64,000 nt of DNA. Origin: Oceanobacter mangrovi. GTDB lineage: Bacteria; Pseudomonadota; Gammaproteobacteria; Pseudomonadales; Oceanobacteraceae. A program made the translations under genes and the position numbers. Shown piece after piece: positions 8,419 to 19,896 of this stretch. The stretch spans positions 124,001 through 188,000 of the forward strand of contig NZ_JAHXZR010000009.1 in assembly GCF_019740315.1 (NCBI RefSeq), written 5' to 3'. Within the stretch, counting starts at the first letter, position 1. Each line of letters opens with the position of its first letter. The notes under the pieces were generated by a model. The model was not told the origin of the DNA. It searched no databases and worked only from the letters and a program-made list of their open reading frames with translations.

Positions 8419-9558
8419 ATGCGTTTATTTGCAAGTTTGTTCTTTGTTTTTGGGGCTGCCTTTTCTTCGGCAGCTGTGATTGTTCCCAGCGCTCCGGATC
8501 TGGATGCCAGGGCCTATATTTTGGTCGATGCCGAAAGTGGCGATGTGCTGGTTGAACACAATGCTGATGAGAGTCTGCCGCCTGCCAGTCTGACCAAAAT
8601 GATGACTAGCTATATTGCTGCGCATGAGCTGGAAAAGGGTAACGTCAAGGACAGCACGCTGGTGCCGATCAGTGTCAAGGCCTGGCGGATGGCCGGCTCC
8701 AAGATGTTTGTGCGGGAAGGCACGGAAGTTCCGCTGATCGACTTGCTGCGCGGTATTATTGTGCAGTCCGGTAACGATGCCTCGGTGGCGGTGGCGGAAT
8801 ATTTCGCTGGTTCCGAAGATGCCTTTGCTGGCTGGATGAACCAGTACGCGCTTGAAATGGGCATGTCGAATACCCATTTTATGAATGCCACCGGCTGGCC
8901 GGCGGAAGGTCATCATTCATCAGCACGCGATATTTCCAAGCTGGCGCTGCACATTATCAATGACCATCCGGACTATTATGAGCTGTATTCTGAGAAGTAT
9001 TACGAATACAACGATATCCGCCAGCCAAACCGCAACAAGCTGTTGTGGCGCGATCCAACCGTTGATGGTCTGAAAACCGGTCACACAGATTCAGCCGGTT
9101 ATTGTCTGGCAGCCTCCGCGGTACGTGATGACATGCGTCTGATTGCGGTGGTAATGGGGACTCGCAGTGATGATGCCCGCGCCCAGGAAACCCAGAAGTT
9201 GCTGGCCTATGGCTTCCGCTACTTCAAGACCCACAAGCTGTACGAAGCCAACAAGTCGCTGGAGCAGCGCAAGGTCTGGCTGGGTCAGCAGGATCAGGTG
9301 CAACTGGGCCTGCAAAAAGATTTGTACCTGACGGTGCCACGCGGTACCGAAGGGGATCTGGATGTTGAGCTGGTCACCAGCGAATATCTGGAAGCACCGA
9401 TTGCTGCCGGTCAGCAGATCGGTAAATTGACTGTGAAAAAAGACGGTGAACTGATCGCTGAGCGGCCGCTGGTGGCTATCAACTCGGTCGAGGAATCCGG
9501 TTTCTTTGGACGCCTGATGGGGCAGATCCAGTTGTTCTTTGTACGTTTGTTGGGGTAA
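8419..9558 (+). CDS. dacA: D-alanyl-D-alanine carboxypeptidase (PBP5 type)
   Basis: 379 residues. It removes the terminal D-Ala from peptidoglycan pentapeptides in the periplasm. A signal peptide covers residues 1-19. The three serine-peptidase S11 motifs are present: SLTK with nucleophile Ser57, SGN at 117-119 and KTG at 219-221. A C-terminal beta domain (~275-355) is followed by a terminal amphipathic helix (GFFGRLMGQIQLFFVRLLG) that tethers PBP5 enzymes to the inner membrane. It leads the conserved run dacA-ybeD-lipB-lipA, with four bases between its stop and the next start. Confidence 0.95.
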   Translation: MRLFASLFFVFGAAFSSAAVIVPSAPDLDARAYILVDAESGDVLVEHNADESLPPASLTKMMTSYIAAHELEKGNVKDSTLVPISVKAWRMAGSKMFVREGTEVPLIDLLRGIIVQSGNDASVAVAEYFAGSEDAFAGWMNQYALEMGMSNTHFMNATGWPAEGHHSSARDISKLALHIINDHPDYYELYSEKYYEYNDIRQPNRNKLLWRDPTVDGLKTGHTDSAGYCLAASAVRDDMRLIAVVMGTRSDDARAQETQKLLAYGFRYFKTHKLYEANKSLEQRKVWLGQQDQVQLGLQKDLYLTVPRGTEGDLDVELVTSEYLEAPIAAGQQIGKLTVKKDGELIAERPLVAINSVEESGFFGRLMGQIQLFFVRLLG

Positions 9559-9562
9559 ATGA

Positions 9563-9865
9563 ATGGCGCTGATTGGTGCAGATGGGAAACAGGTTACAGA
9601 GCAGGAAGCACCGAAAATCGAATTTCCGTGTGCCAACTATCCGGTCAAGGTGGTTGGCAAGGGAACCGAAGACTTCCGTGAAGTGATGTTGTCCATCTTT
9701 GAAGTGCATGCACCGGGGTTCGACTACGCCCGGGTGATGATGCGCGACAGCTCCAAGGGCAACTTTCGCTCAATGACGGTCTACATCACGGCGACGGGTG
9801 TGGATCAACTGCAGGCCTTGCACAAGGACCTTACTGCTCACCAGCTGGTGCATATGGTTATTTGA
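9563..9865 (+). CDS. ybeD: DUF493 family protein YbeD
   Basis: 100 residues. It matches the YbeD/DUF493 family, a small ferredoxin-like alpha/beta fold resembling ACT domains, by sequence ([17 protein letters not shown], then [12 protein letters not shown]) and by its usual place between dacA and lipB. Its stop shares one base with the lipB ATG, indicating translational coupling. The molecular role is not established; conserved linkage hints at lipoate metabolism or its regulation. Confidence 0.9.
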   Translation: MALIGADGKQVTEQEAPKIEFPCANYPVKVVGKGTEDFREVMLSIFEVHAPGFDYARVMMRDSSKGNFRSMTVYITATGVDQLQALHKDLTAHQLVHMVI

Positions 9866-10497
9866 TGGCCAGCCTCAAGGTTCGATATCTCGGGCAGGTA
9901 GACTACCTGCCAACCTACAACCGTATGGTTGAATTTACCCAGTCCCGTACCGATTCTGACAGTGACGAAATCTGGTTGCTGCAGCACCCCAGAGTGTTTA
10001 CCCAGGGACAGGCGGGCAAGGCTGAGCATGTGCTGATGCCTGGCGATATTCCGGTGGTGCAGACCGATCGGGGTGGTCAGGTGACCTATCATGGCCCAGG
10101 TCAGCTGGTGGTGTACCTGTTGCTGGATATCAAACGACTGGGGATGGGACCGCGGGCGCTGGTAACTGCGATGGAAGAATCCATTATTGCGGCGCTGGCA
10201 AGCTTCGGTATTGTTTCGGCTGCAAAGCCGGACGCACCCGGTGTCTATGTCGATGGCCGCAAGATTGCCTCATTGGGACTGCGGATTCGTAATGGTCGCA
10301 CCTTCCACGGCCTGGCGCTGAATATTGATATGGATCTGGAGCCGTTTCTGCGTATTAACCCCTGCGGCTATGCGGGTTTGCAGATGACCCAGGTTGTCAA
10401 TGAAGCGGCCGGTGTGACACTGGAACAGGTTGCTGAACAACTGGAACAGCAGTTGGTCAGTCAGCTGGGTTTTGATTCGGTCGAGCATTGCGCATAA
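9865..10497 (+). CDS. lipB: Octanoyl-[ACP]:protein N-octanoyltransferase
   Basis: 210 residues from ATG 9865, which overlaps the ybeD stop; TTG at 9862 is an alternative one codon earlier. It moves octanoyl from acyl carrier protein onto lipoyl domains of 2-oxoacid dehydrogenases and glycine cleavage H protein in the cytoplasm. Family hallmarks are [28 protein letters not shown] with the catalytic Lys, and [10 protein letters not shown] with the nucleophile Cys at about residue 167. Length is normal for the family. LipA, which completes lipoylation, follows 71 bases later. Confidence 0.95.
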   Translation: MASLKVRYLGQVDYLPTYNRMVEFTQSRTDSDSDEIWLLQHPRVFTQGQAGKAEHVLMPGDIPVVQTDRGGQVTYHGPGQLVVYLLLDIKRLGMGPRALVTAMEESIIAALASFGIVSAAKPDAPGVYVDGRKIASLGLRIRNGRTFHGLALNIDMDLEPFLRINPCGYAGLQMTQVVNEAAGVTLEQVAEQLEQQLVSQLGFDSVEHCA

Positions 10498-10568
10498 TCC
10501 GCCGCCCGACTATCTGGTTTTTTCGTCAGGCTGGGGTGATCCCTCAGTCTGATACGCTGGAGTAATGC

Positions 10569-11552
10569 ATGACTGAAAAAGTAAAAGCCGTACAAGGGCA
10601 GAAACTCCGTGGTGCTGACAAGGTTGCCCGTATCCCGATCAAGGTGATCCCAACCGAAGAAATGCCACGCAAGCCAGACTGGATTCGTGTTCGTATTCCT
10701 GCCACGCCAAAGATCGCCGAGATCAAGGAAAAGCTGCGCAAACACAAGCTGCATACCGTTTGTGAAGAAGCCAGCTGCCCTAATCTGGGTGAGTGTTTTG
10801 GTGGTGGTACCGCGACCTTTATGATCATGGGTGACATTTGTACCCGTCGTTGTCCGTTCTGTGACGTTGGCCACGGCCGTCCAAATCCGCTGGATCAAGA
10901 TGAACCGGAAAACCTCGCCGTGGCGATTGCCGACATGGGTCTGAAGTACGTGGTTATTACTTCGGTGGATCGCGATGACCTGCGTGACGGTGGTGCCCAG
11001 CACTTTGCTGACTGTATTGCCAAAACTCGCGAGCACAGTCCGAAAATCCAGATTGAAGTACTGGTGCCGGATTTCCGGGGTCGGATGGAGATTGCACTGG
11101 ATGTTCTTGAGCAAACGCCACCGGACGTTTTCAACCACAACCTGGAAACCGTGCCAAGCCTGTACAAGAAAAGCCGCCCGGGCTCTGACTACGAATGGTC
11201 TCTGGAGTTGCTGAAGCAGTACAAGGCCCGTCGCCCGGATGTGGTTACCAAGTCTGGCCTGATGCTGGGTCTGGGTGAAACCAACGAAGAAGTGATTGAA
11301 GTGATGAAGGACATGCGTGCTCATAACATCGATCACATTACGCTGGGTCAGTACCTGCAGCCAAGCCGTGATCACCTGCCGGTAGATCGTTTTGTGACAC
11401 CGGAAGAGTTCAAGGAGCTGGGTGATATTGCCAGGGAAATGGGCTTCAGTCGTGTGACCAGTGGTCCTATGGTTCGTTCTTCCTACCACGCGGATGCCCA
11501 GGCAGCCGGTGAAGAAGTGACGGGTGTTTGGCAAGGTCACAACAAGAACTGA
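10569..11552 (+). CDS. lipA: Lipoyl synthase
   Basis: 327 residues. Radical-SAM enzyme that inserts two sulfurs into octanoyl groups attached to carrier proteins. The auxiliary [4Fe-4S] cluster motif [12 protein letters not shown] (Cys65, 70, 76) and the SAM-cluster motif CTRRCPFC (Cys91, 95, 98) are both intact, as is the C-terminal RSSYHA that ligates the auxiliary cluster. The N-terminal ~50 residues are a normal, variable extension. It is the last gene of the dacA-ybeD-lipB-lipA run and is followed by a strong terminator. Confidence 0.97.
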   Translation: MTEKVKAVQGQKLRGADKVARIPIKVIPTEEMPRKPDWIRVRIPATPKIAEIKEKLRKHKLHTVCEEASCPNLGECFGGGTATFMIMGDICTRRCPFCDVGHGRPNPLDQDEPENLAVAIADMGLKYVVITSVDRDDLRDGGAQHFADCIAKTREHSPKIQIEVLVPDFRGRMEIALDVLEQTPPDVFNHNLETVPSLYKKSRPGSDYEWSLELLKQYKARRPDVVTKSGLMLGLGETNEEVIEVMKDMRAHNIDHITLGQYLQPSRDHLPVDRFVTPEEFKELGDIAREMGFSRVTSGPMVRSSYHADAQAAGEEVTGVWQGHNKN

Positions 11553-11605
11553 TTGTTCGGTTAATGATGTTGCTGAATATAGAGTCGTCGAGTTAAACGT
11601 CGACC

Positions 11606-11637
11606 AATAAAAAACGGGCATTAGCCCGTTTTTTATT
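11606..11637. terminator. Bidirectional intrinsic terminator after lipA
   Basis: AATAAAAAACGGGC and GCCCGTTTTTTATT pair around the loop ATTA, giving A- and T-tracts on both sides. It serves lipA on the plus strand and the DUF465 gene on the minus strand. Confidence 0.92.
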
Positions 11638-11650
11638 GCCTGCTTGAAAG

Positions 11651-11899
11651 TCAGGCGTTGGCTGCTGTTTTCAGCATGCAGTAGAGCTGGTCTTTCAGGC
11701 TGATCCGATTCAGCTTCAGCTGTTCAAGAACTTCGTCCGAGCCGGCTTGTTTTTGCTCTTCGATCAGATGAACTTCCTTATCAATCAGGTTGTACTCCTC
11801 CATCAGTTTGGCAAAGTGACGATCATTCACTTTCAGTTCACTGATTTGGTCATTGAATTCTGGAAAATCATGATGCAGATCGTGCGGTTCAATGCTCAT
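11651..11899 (-). CDS. DUF465 / YdcH family protein
   Basis: 82 residues. Small soluble all-helical protein. HHDFPEFNDQISELK and HFAKLMEEYNLIDKEVHLIEE match the YdcH/DUF465 pattern, which ends in LKxxRLxLKDQLYxML; here the end reads LKLNRISLKDQLYCML. AGGAGGCGCTTA precedes the ATG. Members are predicted helical hairpins; function unknown. It stands alone between lipA and trxC. Confidence 0.85.
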   Translation of the reverse strand: MSIEPHDLHHDFPEFNDQISELKVNDRHFAKLMEEYNLIDKEVHLIEEQKQAGSDEVLEQLKLNRISLKDQLYCMLKTAANA

Positions 11900-12005
11900 T
11901 AAGCGCCTCCTGTTGATTCACCCTCAGACTAGCTCTGACCATAGCAGTGTCGTTTGATTCAGATCAGTTTTGATTGGCCCTGGATAGCATTGACGACAGA
12001 CCGGC

Positions 12006-12446
12006 TTATTTTGTCATAGCCTTGTTCATCGCCTGGGCGATCCATTGTTTCAGTTGTGGGGCAGGTAAAGCTCCGGCGAGGCGATCAACTTCCTTGCCTT
12101 GATGAAACAGAATCAGAGTCGGGATGCTGCGAATGCCATAACGCTGGCTGGTCATTTGTGCGCGTTCGGTATCAACCTTGGCGAAGCGTAGCTGGTGCTG
12201 CAGCTCGCCACAGACTTCCTTGAAAATCGGCGCCATCATTTTGCAGGGACCGCACCATTCGGCCCAGTAGTCGACCAGTACGGGCAAATCGTTCTTGTCG
12301 ATAAAACGCTGGAAGTCGCTGTCGCTCAGGTCAACCGGCTTGCCGTTGAACAGCGCCTGCTTGCATTTGCCGCATTGGCCGGACAGTTGTTGCTTGTCTG
12401 TAGGGATGCGGTTAATGGCTCCGCAGGATGGGCAGGTGTAGTGCAT
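12006..12446 (-). CDS. trxC: Thioredoxin 2 (zinc-binding N-terminus)
   Basis: 146 residues from the ATG at 12446, supported by GGAG 8 bases upstream. The N-terminus holds two zinc CxxC pairs (CPSC at 5-8, CGKC at ~25-28), the mark of TrxC. The thioredoxin fold follows, with active site WCGPC and the cis-Pro segment SIPTLILF. It reduces protein disulfides in the cytoplasm and in E. coli responds to oxidative stress through OxyR. An in-frame ATG at 12479 would add 11 residues but lies at the edge of a perfect hairpin. dsbD lies just upstream on the same strand, 62 bases away. Confidence 0.95.
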   Translation of the reverse strand: MHYTCPSCGAINRIPTDKQQLSGQCGKCKQALFNGKPVDLSDSDFQRFIDKNDLPVLVDYWAEWCGPCKMMAPIFKEVCGELQHQLRFAKVDTERAQMTSQRYGIRSIPTLILFHQGKEVDRLAGALPAPQLKQWIAQAMNKAMTK

Positions 12447-12452
12447 GGTGGT

Positions 12453-12478
12453 TGCTCCAGAATATGGCTTCTGGAGCA
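12453..12478 (-). promoter_or_regulatory. Perfect hairpin covering the trxC ribosome binding site
   Basis: In the trxC mRNA, TGCTCCAGAA and TTCTGGAGCA form a perfect 10-bp stem with a six-base loop (GCCATA). The GGAG Shine-Dalgarno sequence lies in the downstream arm, six bases before the start codon. Folding would hide the ribosome binding site; melting or protein binding would free it. The regulatory role is inferred. Confidence 0.55.
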
Positions 12479-12508
12479 TATAGTTGGGGCGTATCGGGTA
12501 ATTTCAAG

Positions 12509-14293
12509 CTATTGCAATGGCTGGGTTAGCAGCAGGAACTCATCTCGGTCTATTTCCCCGGCAATACGTAATTGGCTTATTTCCTTGCCCTGCTCAAAAA
12601 ACAGCACGGTTGGAGGGCCGAATACCGCGTGGCTTTGCAAAAAGCGGACGTGTTCTTCGGTGTTGGCTGTCAAATCCAGTTGCAGCCAGCGGACGTTCTT
12701 CAGTTGCTGCTGAACATCGCTGTTGGAAAATATTTCCTCGTCCATGACCTTGCAGCTGATGCACCAGTCAGCATAGAAATCCAGCATGACCGGCTGGCTG
12801 CTGGTGCTGATGATTTGCTGGATCTCAGCGACGGAAGTGGTTTTGGAAAATGGCGCTGCGTGTGTGTTGTCGAGGCTGGTCTGGTCGCCGGTCCAGTTAT
12901 TGGCGAGTGGCTGCAGTGGATCGCCGTTACCCTGCAGTGCTCCCCAGACAGCCGCTGTGCCGTAGATCAGCAACAACAGAGCGATGCCGCGTAGCAAACG
13001 GGGTGTTGCTGAATTCAGGGCTCCCAATACGACGCCGTAAATCAGTGCCAGAGCGCCCCATAGGGCGAGGCTAGCGGGCGCCGGAATAATACGGTTGATC
13101 AACCAGATGGCGACGGCCAGTAGCATCACGCCAAAAAATACCTTCGCTTGTTCCATCCAGGCGCCGGCCTTTGGTAATACTGAACCACCAGTGGTGCCGA
13201 GGATAATCAGCGGAGTGCCCATGCCTAAACCGAGTGCCAACAAGGCGGCACCGCCCATCAATACGTCGCCGGTGGTGCTGAGATAAACCAGTGCGCCAGC
13301 CAGCGGGGCGGATACGCAAGGTGAAACGACCAGCGCAGACAACACGCCAATCACAAACACGCTGACGATATGTCCGCCGCTCTGTTTCTGGCTGATGCTA
13401 TTGAGGCGGTTACGCAGTGCGGCGGGCAGTTGCAGCTCGTAGAGGCCAAACATGGCCAGTGCCATGGCAATAAAGAAAATCGCAAACAGGATCAGCACCC
13501 AGGGGGTTTGCATCCAGGCCTGGATGTTGGCGCCGGCACCGAGCAGTCCCATCAAGACACCTGCGGCAGCGTAGGTGATGGCCATACCGAGCACGTAGGT
13601 GGTCGACAGCAGGAAGCCGCGACTGGTGCTGATCTGGCGGTTCTGGCCCATTACCACCGAGGTCATGATAGGAATCATCGGCAATACGCAGGGGGTGAAG
13701 GTCAGTCCAAGTCCGAGCAGAAAAAACAGCCCGACGGTTGAAAGCAGTGAGCCGGAGAACCAGTCGCTGGTCGCTGCAGGTGCTGGGCTGATTGCTTCGA
13801 TGGGTGTGGTTGAGGTTGGCTGCCGGGTTGCAGCCGCTGCGGCATTTTTTTGTGCAGCATCAATATCAGCCTGGCTGATTTCCAGCGTGACCCTTTGTGG
13901 CGGGTAACAGAGTCCGGCGTCGGCACAGCCTTGATAGTTCAGTACCACCGGGCCGGGTTGCAGTTGCTCCAGTGGAAATAGCACTTCCAGTGGGCCGTAA
14001 TAGGCGATGATATCGCCAAAGGCTTCATCAAACTTGGCTTTGCCTTCAATCGAATAATTGACCGGGTTGATCTGCTGGTCATTTTGTTTGAGGAAGATGC
14101 GGTGCTGATAGAGGTAATAACCGGGTGCGCTTTGCCAGTTAGCGACCAGCAGGCCGCCGTCGATCGTGGTATCGAGTGGGAAGGCCTGTTCAACCGGCAG
14201 GAACTCGGGTTCCTTGTCGAACAGGCCTGCGTTGGCGGAGGCGAAGCCGATTAACAGCGTCCATGCAAACAACCAGTGAATCCAGAGACGCAT
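12509..14293 (-). CDS. dsbD: Thiol:disulfide interchange protein DsbD
   Basis: 594 residues from the ATG at 14293, which has GAGG about 8 bases upstream; a TTG one codon earlier is possible. It carries electrons from cytoplasmic thioredoxin across the inner membrane to periplasmic DsbC, DsbG and CcmG. A signal peptide is followed by the alpha domain with its cysteine pair (CADAGLC), eight membrane helices containing TFTPCVLPM and VVSPCVSAP, and the gamma thioredoxin domain with WCISC. All six catalytic cysteines are present. trxC follows on the same strand, a sensible partner as electron donor. Confidence 0.96.
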   Translation of the reverse strand: MRLWIHWLFAWTLLIGFASANAGLFDKEPEFLPVEQAFPLDTTIDGGLLVANWQSAPGYYLYQHRIFLKQNDQQINPVNYSIEGKAKFDEAFGDIIAYYGPLEVLFPLEQLQPGPVVLNYQGCADAGLCYPPQRVTLEISQADIDAAQKNAAAAATRQPTSTTPIEAISPAPAATSDWFSGSLLSTVGLFFLLGLGLTFTPCVLPMIPIMTSVVMGQNRQISTSRGFLLSTTYVLGMAITYAAAGVLMGLLGAGANIQAWMQTPWVLILFAIFFIAMALAMFGLYELQLPAALRNRLNSISQKQSGGHIVSVFVIGVLSALVVSPCVSAPLAGALVYLSTTGDVLMGGAALLALGLGMGTPLIILGTTGGSVLPKAGAWMEQAKVFFGVMLLAVAIWLINRIIPAPASLALWGALALIYGVVLGALNSATPRLLRGIALLLLIYGTAAVWGALQGNGDPLQPLANNWTGDQTSLDNTHAAPFSKTTSVAEIQQIISTSSQPVMLDFYADWCISCKVMDEEIFSNSDVQQQLKNVRWLQLDLTANTEEHVRFLQSHAVFGPPTVLFFEQGKEISQLRIAGEIDRDEFLLLTQPLQ

Positions 14294-14330
14294 CAAGGTA
14301 CCTCTAATCAGGCTTTCGTTAATCGGCGAT

Positions 14331-15350
14331 TTAGTTGGTGCGGCTTACGGCAATGCGAGCCAGTGCGCGCAGGGCTTCTTTGGCGTCGGAGTCGGGCAGA
14401 AGTTCCAGCTGCTGCTCGGCCAGCTTGACACAGTCATTGGCCCGTTGGCGGGTGTATTCCATCGAGCCGGTTGAGCGAACCACGGCCATCACTTCGTCCA
14501 TGATGTCGAGGCCGCCCTTGCGGATGGCCTGACGCACCAGTTTGCGGCCTTCTTCATCGGCATTGGCCATGGCGTGAATCAGTGGCAGGGTTGGTTTGCC
14601 TTCGGCGAGGTCGTCACCAATGTTCTTGCCCAGTTCGGCGGCGTCGCCTTCATAATCAAGCACGTCATCGATCAGCTGGAAGGCCAGACCCAGTTCACGA
14701 CCGTAAATGCGCAGGGCTTCCTTGATATCCGCTGGAGCGTCCTGCAATGAAGCAGCCCCGTGAGTGGAGGCTTCAAACAGCTGGGCAGTTTTGCCCTTGA
14801 TGACGTCGAAATATTGTTCTTCGGTAATGTTGGGGTTTTTGACGTTGGTCAGCTGCAATACTTCGCCTTCGGCAATCACACAGGTGGTGCCGGACAAAAT
14901 GTGCATGACTTCCAGGTTGCCGAGCTCTACCAGCATCTGGAACGAACGGCTGTAAAGGAAGTCGCCGACCAATACTGACGGCGCATTACCCCATTTGGCG
15001 TTGGAGGTGGGTTTGCCACGGCGCATGTCGGAGGTATCGACGACATCATCGTGCAGCAGGGTGGCGGTGTGCAGGAATTCAATAATTGCGGCCAGCTTGA
15101 CGGCGCCGTCGCCGCACTCGCCCAGTGCTTTTGAGGCCAACAGCACCAGCAGGGGTCGAATACGCTTGCCACCGCTGTTAACGATGTAGTCGGCAATTTT
15201 TTCAACCAGAGGCACGCGTGAAGCCAGCTGTTCGTTGATCAGCTGGTCGACAGCCTGAAAGTCGCTGGCGACACCTTGCAGGACATCCTTGAGTGTCATG
15301 GATGGTGTCAGATTGTCAGCTGTATTGGTCTGTGCAGGCATTCTTGTCAT
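14331..15350 (-). CDS. ispB: Octaprenyl diphosphate synthase
   Basis: 339 residues from the first ATG. The in-frame ATG at 15341 has a better-spaced GGGGG, and the ATG at 15299 gives 322 residues, closest to E. coli IspB, so the start is uncertain. It elongates farnesyl diphosphate to the C40 side chain of ubiquinone (menaquinone in some species). The two Asp-rich motifs are intact: LLHDDVVDTSDMRRG and LIDDVLDYEGD, along with GGKRIRP. It is divergent from rplU, the usual neighbour in gammaproteobacteria. Confidence 0.95.
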   Translation of the reverse strand: MTRMPAQTNTADNLTPSMTLKDVLQGVASDFQAVDQLINEQLASRVPLVEKIADYIVNSGGKRIRPLLVLLASKALGECGDGAVKLAAIIEFLHTATLLHDDVVDTSDMRRGKPTSNAKWGNAPSVLVGDFLYSRSFQMLVELGNLEVMHILSGTTCVIAEGEVLQLTNVKNPNITEEQYFDVIKGKTAQLFEASTHGAASLQDAPADIKEALRIYGRELGLAFQLIDDVLDYEGDAAELGKNIGDDLAEGKPTLPLIHAMANADEEGRKLVRQAIRKGGLDIMDEVMAVVRSTGSMEYTRQRANDCVKLAEQQLELLPDSDAKEALRALARIAVSRTN

Positions 15351-15421
15351 TCCCCCGGAAGATGCCGCAAATGCTAGGGAGAGGGGGCATAACTGTCAAG
15401 GAACAAGGCTGTTATACTGTG

Positions 15422-15450
15422 TTGCAAGTCGCGATCTGCTGGGGTATAGT
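15422..15450 (+). promoter_or_regulatory. Sigma-70 promoter for rplU-rpmA
   Basis: TTGCAA, a 17-base spacer and TATAGT. Transcription would begin around 15457, leaving a leader of about 150 bases before rplU. A second -10-like TATACT at 15413 lacks a matching -35. Confidence 0.65.
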
Positions 15451-15608
15451 CTCGCGCCCCGAATTTGTGCTCCCTGTCATATGGTAACCAGAGTGTTCCC
15501 AGTAGAAGCAGGTCGTTACCAGAAGCATTCTCTGTCAACAAAGCAGCCTTTTCGGAACTGATCGGGGTTGAAATCGTCCCCCGGTAATTCGAACATGCGG
15601 AGAATACT

Positions 15609-15920
15609 ATGTACGCAGTAGTGGTAACTGGCGGTAAGCAATACCGTGTAGAAGAAGGCCAGACTCTGAAAGTTGAAAAACTGGAGAAGGCAACTGGTGA
15701 AGCCGTTGAACTGGAAAAAGTTCTGCTGATCGGCAATGGCGACGACGTTAAAATCGGTACTCCGGTTGTTGAAGGCGCTAAAGTGACTGCAGAAGTTGTT
15801 GCTCACGGTCGTCACAAGAAAGTGAAGATTATGAAGTTCAAGCGTCGTAAGCACCACATGAAGCAGATGGGTCACCGTCAGTGGTTCACTGAACTGAAGA
15901 TCACCAGCATCGCTGGCTAA
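15609..15920 (+). CDS. rplU: 50S ribosomal protein L21
   Basis: 103 residues, normal length. Binds 23S rRNA in the large subunit. Begins [18 protein letters not shown] and ends with the basic [11 protein letters not shown] region; both are L21 signatures. GCGGAGA precedes the ATG. First gene of the rplU-rpmA-obg block and divergent from ispB, the usual arrangement. Confidence 0.98.
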   Translation: MYAVVVTGGKQYRVEEGQTLKVEKLEKATGEAVELEKVLLIGNGDDVKIGTPVVEGAKVTAEVVAHGRHKKVKIMKFKRRKHHMKQMGHRQWFTELKITSIAG

Positions 15921-15965
15921 TTCAATTCTTTAAAGATTAATCTACAAGGGATCCGGTTTTTAAAA

Positions 15966-15977
15966 CGCCCCGGGGCG
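15966..15977. repeat. 12-bp palindrome between rplU and rpmA
   Basis: CGCCCCGGGGCG reads the same on both strands and lies 30 bases before the rpmA start. It could form a short stem in the shared transcript; no role is shown. Confidence 0.4.
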
Positions 15978-16007
15978 GCCAGAACCCTTTGAAGAGGAGC
16001 TATTCCC

Positions 16008-16265
16008 ATGGCACACAAAAAAGCGGTAGGTTCTACTCGTAACGGTCGTGATTCCGAAAGCAAACGCCTTGGCGTCAAGCTGTACGGCGGCCAGGTTGCT
16101 AAAGCAGGCGCTATCATCATTCGTCAGCGTGGTACTGCTACTCACGCTGGTCAGAACGTACGCGTTGGTCGTGACCACACTCTGTTCGCCACCGTTGAAG
16201 GTGTTGTGAAGTTTGAGGTTAAAGGTCCTAACAACCGTAAGACCGTTAGCGTTATTCCTGCGTAA
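16008..16265 (+). CDS. rpmA: 50S ribosomal protein L27
   Basis: 85 residues, the normal size. The N-terminus [18 protein letters not shown] is characteristic; this tail reaches the peptidyl transferase centre. GAGGAG precedes the ATG. Cotranscribed with rplU and followed by two hairpins, of which the second (16317-16348) is a terminator. Confidence 0.98.
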   Translation: MAHKKAVGSTRNGRDSESKRLGVKLYGGQVAKAGAIIIRQRGTATHAGQNVRVGRDHTLFATVEGVVKFEVKGPNNRKTVSVIPA

Positions 16266-16291
16266 GCTGACTTTTTTCAGTCAGTAGACGC

Positions 16292-16311
16292 CGTTATTTC
16301 AAAAAATAACG
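16292..16311 (+). repeat. Perfect 8-bp hairpin after rpmA
   Basis: CGTTATTT and AAATAACG pair around a four-base loop just ahead of the rpmA terminator. Possibly an mRNA 3'-end element. Confidence 0.5.
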
Positions 16312-16316
16312 ACAAA

Positions 16317-16348
16317 GCGCCCTGGCTGCTCGCAGTTGGGGCGTTTTT
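16317..16348 (+). terminator. Intrinsic terminator after rpmA
   Basis: CGCCC (16318-16322) pairs with GGGCG (16339-16343), extended by AAAG/TTTT pairing and followed by a T-run. It lies 22 bases before obg, so obg may be read through or have its own promoter. Confidence 0.7.
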
Positions 16349-16369
16349 GTTTGTTTTCAGGGGTTATAA

Positions 16370-17572
<1,203 letters not shown>

Positions 17573-17668
17573 TTTCACTAACTTCCGTTAGAAATCAAGC
17601 GCCGGGTATATCCCGGCGTGTTCTGTTTTAAACAGCCAGTTGTAAGGCTCTTTGGGATTCACCGATCC

Positions 17669-18814
17669 ATGACATCAGAAGTCGATCTATACCGCGAAAA
17701 CAGACAGCGTTTTGCCGCCAAGAAGCGCTGGGTTATCAAGATTGGCAGTGCCTTGCTGACGAATGACGGCAAGGGCTTGAATCGCGAGGGAATGCAGTCA
17801 TGGGTTGACCAGATGGCTGAGCTTCAGCGTCTGGGTCACGAAGTTATTCTGGTGTCATCCGGCTCGATTGCCGAGGGTATGACCCGGCTGGGTTGGCATA
17901 ATCGGCCAGATGAAGTGCATCAATTGCAGGCTGCGGCGGCGGTTGGTCAGATGGGACTGATTCAGGCTTATGAAACCGCTTTTCGCCAGCACCAGCGCAC
18001 CACGGCGCAGGTGTTGCTGACTCATGATGATCTTTCCAATCGTACTCGCTACCTTAATGCCCGCGGCACCCTGCGAGCATTGATGAAATATGGTGTCGTG
18101 CCAATTGTTAATGAGAACGACACGGTTGTGACGGATGAAATCTGTTTTGGCGACAACGACACTCTGGGTGCTCTGGTTGCCAATCTGGTGGAAGCCGACA
18201 TGCTGGTGATTCTGACTGATCAGGATGGCTTGTTTACCGCAGATCCGCGTAACAATCCGGATGCCAGATTGGTGCTGGAAGGTCGCGCCTCGGATCCCCA
18301 ATTTGCTGAAATGGCTGGTGGTGGTGGCCGGTTGGGTCGCGGTGGCATGGTGACCAAGGTGCGGGCTGCCTCTGTAGCGTCCCGTTCTGGCGCTGATACG
18401 GTTATCGTTGGCGGCCGTCTCGACAACGTTTTGCTGCGTCTGCGCGAGGCAGAGCTGATTGGTACGCTGTTGATTGCTGATCGTGAGCCGGAAGCTGCCC
18501 GTAAGCAGTGGATTGCCGGTCACCTCAAGGTGCGCGGCCAGTTGATTCTGGATGACGGTGCTGTGCGGGCCTTGCGTGTTGGTCATCGCAGTCTGTTGCC
18601 GATTGGTGTTGTTGAGGCCAACGGCCGGTTTGAACGCGGTGAAGTGGTTGCCTGTCTGGATACTTCTGGTCGTTTGGTGGCAAAGGGGTTGGTGAACTAT
18701 TCCCGTACCGAAGCCGTCAAAATTCTTCGCACGCCGTCTTCCGGTCTGGAGGCGGCGCTTGGCTTTGTGCCTGAGCCTGAGATGATCCATCGCGACAATC
18801 TGGTGGTTTTTTAA
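17669..18814 (+). CDS. proB: Glutamate 5-kinase
   Basis: 381 residues from ATG 17669; the frame is open to 17618, but the extra 17 residues are not family-like. It phosphorylates glutamate in the first step of proline synthesis. The amino-acid-kinase domain (~15-265) has [30 protein letters not shown] and [10 protein letters not shown]. The C-terminal ~90 residues are a PUA domain. Family members are feedback-inhibited by proline. The obg-proB order is common in this class. Confidence 0.95.
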   Translation: MTSEVDLYRENRQRFAAKKRWVIKIGSALLTNDGKGLNREGMQSWVDQMAELQRLGHEVILVSSGSIAEGMTRLGWHNRPDEVHQLQAAAAVGQMGLIQAYETAFRQHQRTTAQVLLTHDDLSNRTRYLNARGTLRALMKYGVVPIVNENDTVVTDEICFGDNDTLGALVANLVEADMLVILTDQDGLFTADPRNNPDARLVLEGRASDPQFAEMAGGGGRLGRGGMVTKVRAASVASRSGADTVIVGGRLDNVLLRLREAELIGTLLIADREPEAARKQWIAGHLKVRGQLILDDGAVRALRVGHRSLLPIGVVEANGRFERGEVVACLDTSGRLVAKGLVNYSRTEAVKILRTPSSGLEAALGFVPEPEMIHRDNLVVF

Positions 18815-18832
18815 ACAGTTTCAAACGCAGGC

Positions 18833-18861
18833 TTGACAGCTTGTGGTGGTGCGGGAATCCT
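18833..18861 (+). promoter_or_regulatory. Possible promoter for kdsA
   Basis: A consensus -35 TTGACA at 18833-18838 is followed after 17 bases by AATCCT, a poor -10. It lies between proB and kdsA, which suggests that kdsA is expressed independently of proB. Confidence 0.4.
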
Positions 18862-18863
18862 AG

Positions 18864-19736
<873 letters not shown>

Positions 19737-19791
19737 TTTTGGTCAGGTGAATTTATCCGGGGGCTGCTGGTTAAATAAGCGGCCAACGTGC

Positions 19792-19820
19792 TTGACACAT
19801 TAGTAAAGGGTCTGGATAAT
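19792..19820 (+). promoter_or_regulatory. Strong sigma-70 promoter for rpsT
   Basis: TTGACA, a 17-base spacer and GATAAT: near consensus, 76 bases ahead of rpsT. Followed by a GC-rich stretch (CTCGGCCC) that may act as a stringent-response discriminator. Confidence 0.8.
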
Positions 19821-19896
19821 CTCGGCCCTATTTCTCGGGTGGCTTGCATGTTCAGGTCCCTAAAATTAAGACGAACCCAATTTTGAGGAGCCGACT

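Noticed and set aside
10461-11621. Open frame antisense to lipA (386 codons)
   Set aside because: Opposite lipA and across its terminator region; His/Thr-rich shadow translation.
17855-18790. Open frame antisense to proB
   Set aside because: No start signal and composition typical of reverse-frame translation of proB.
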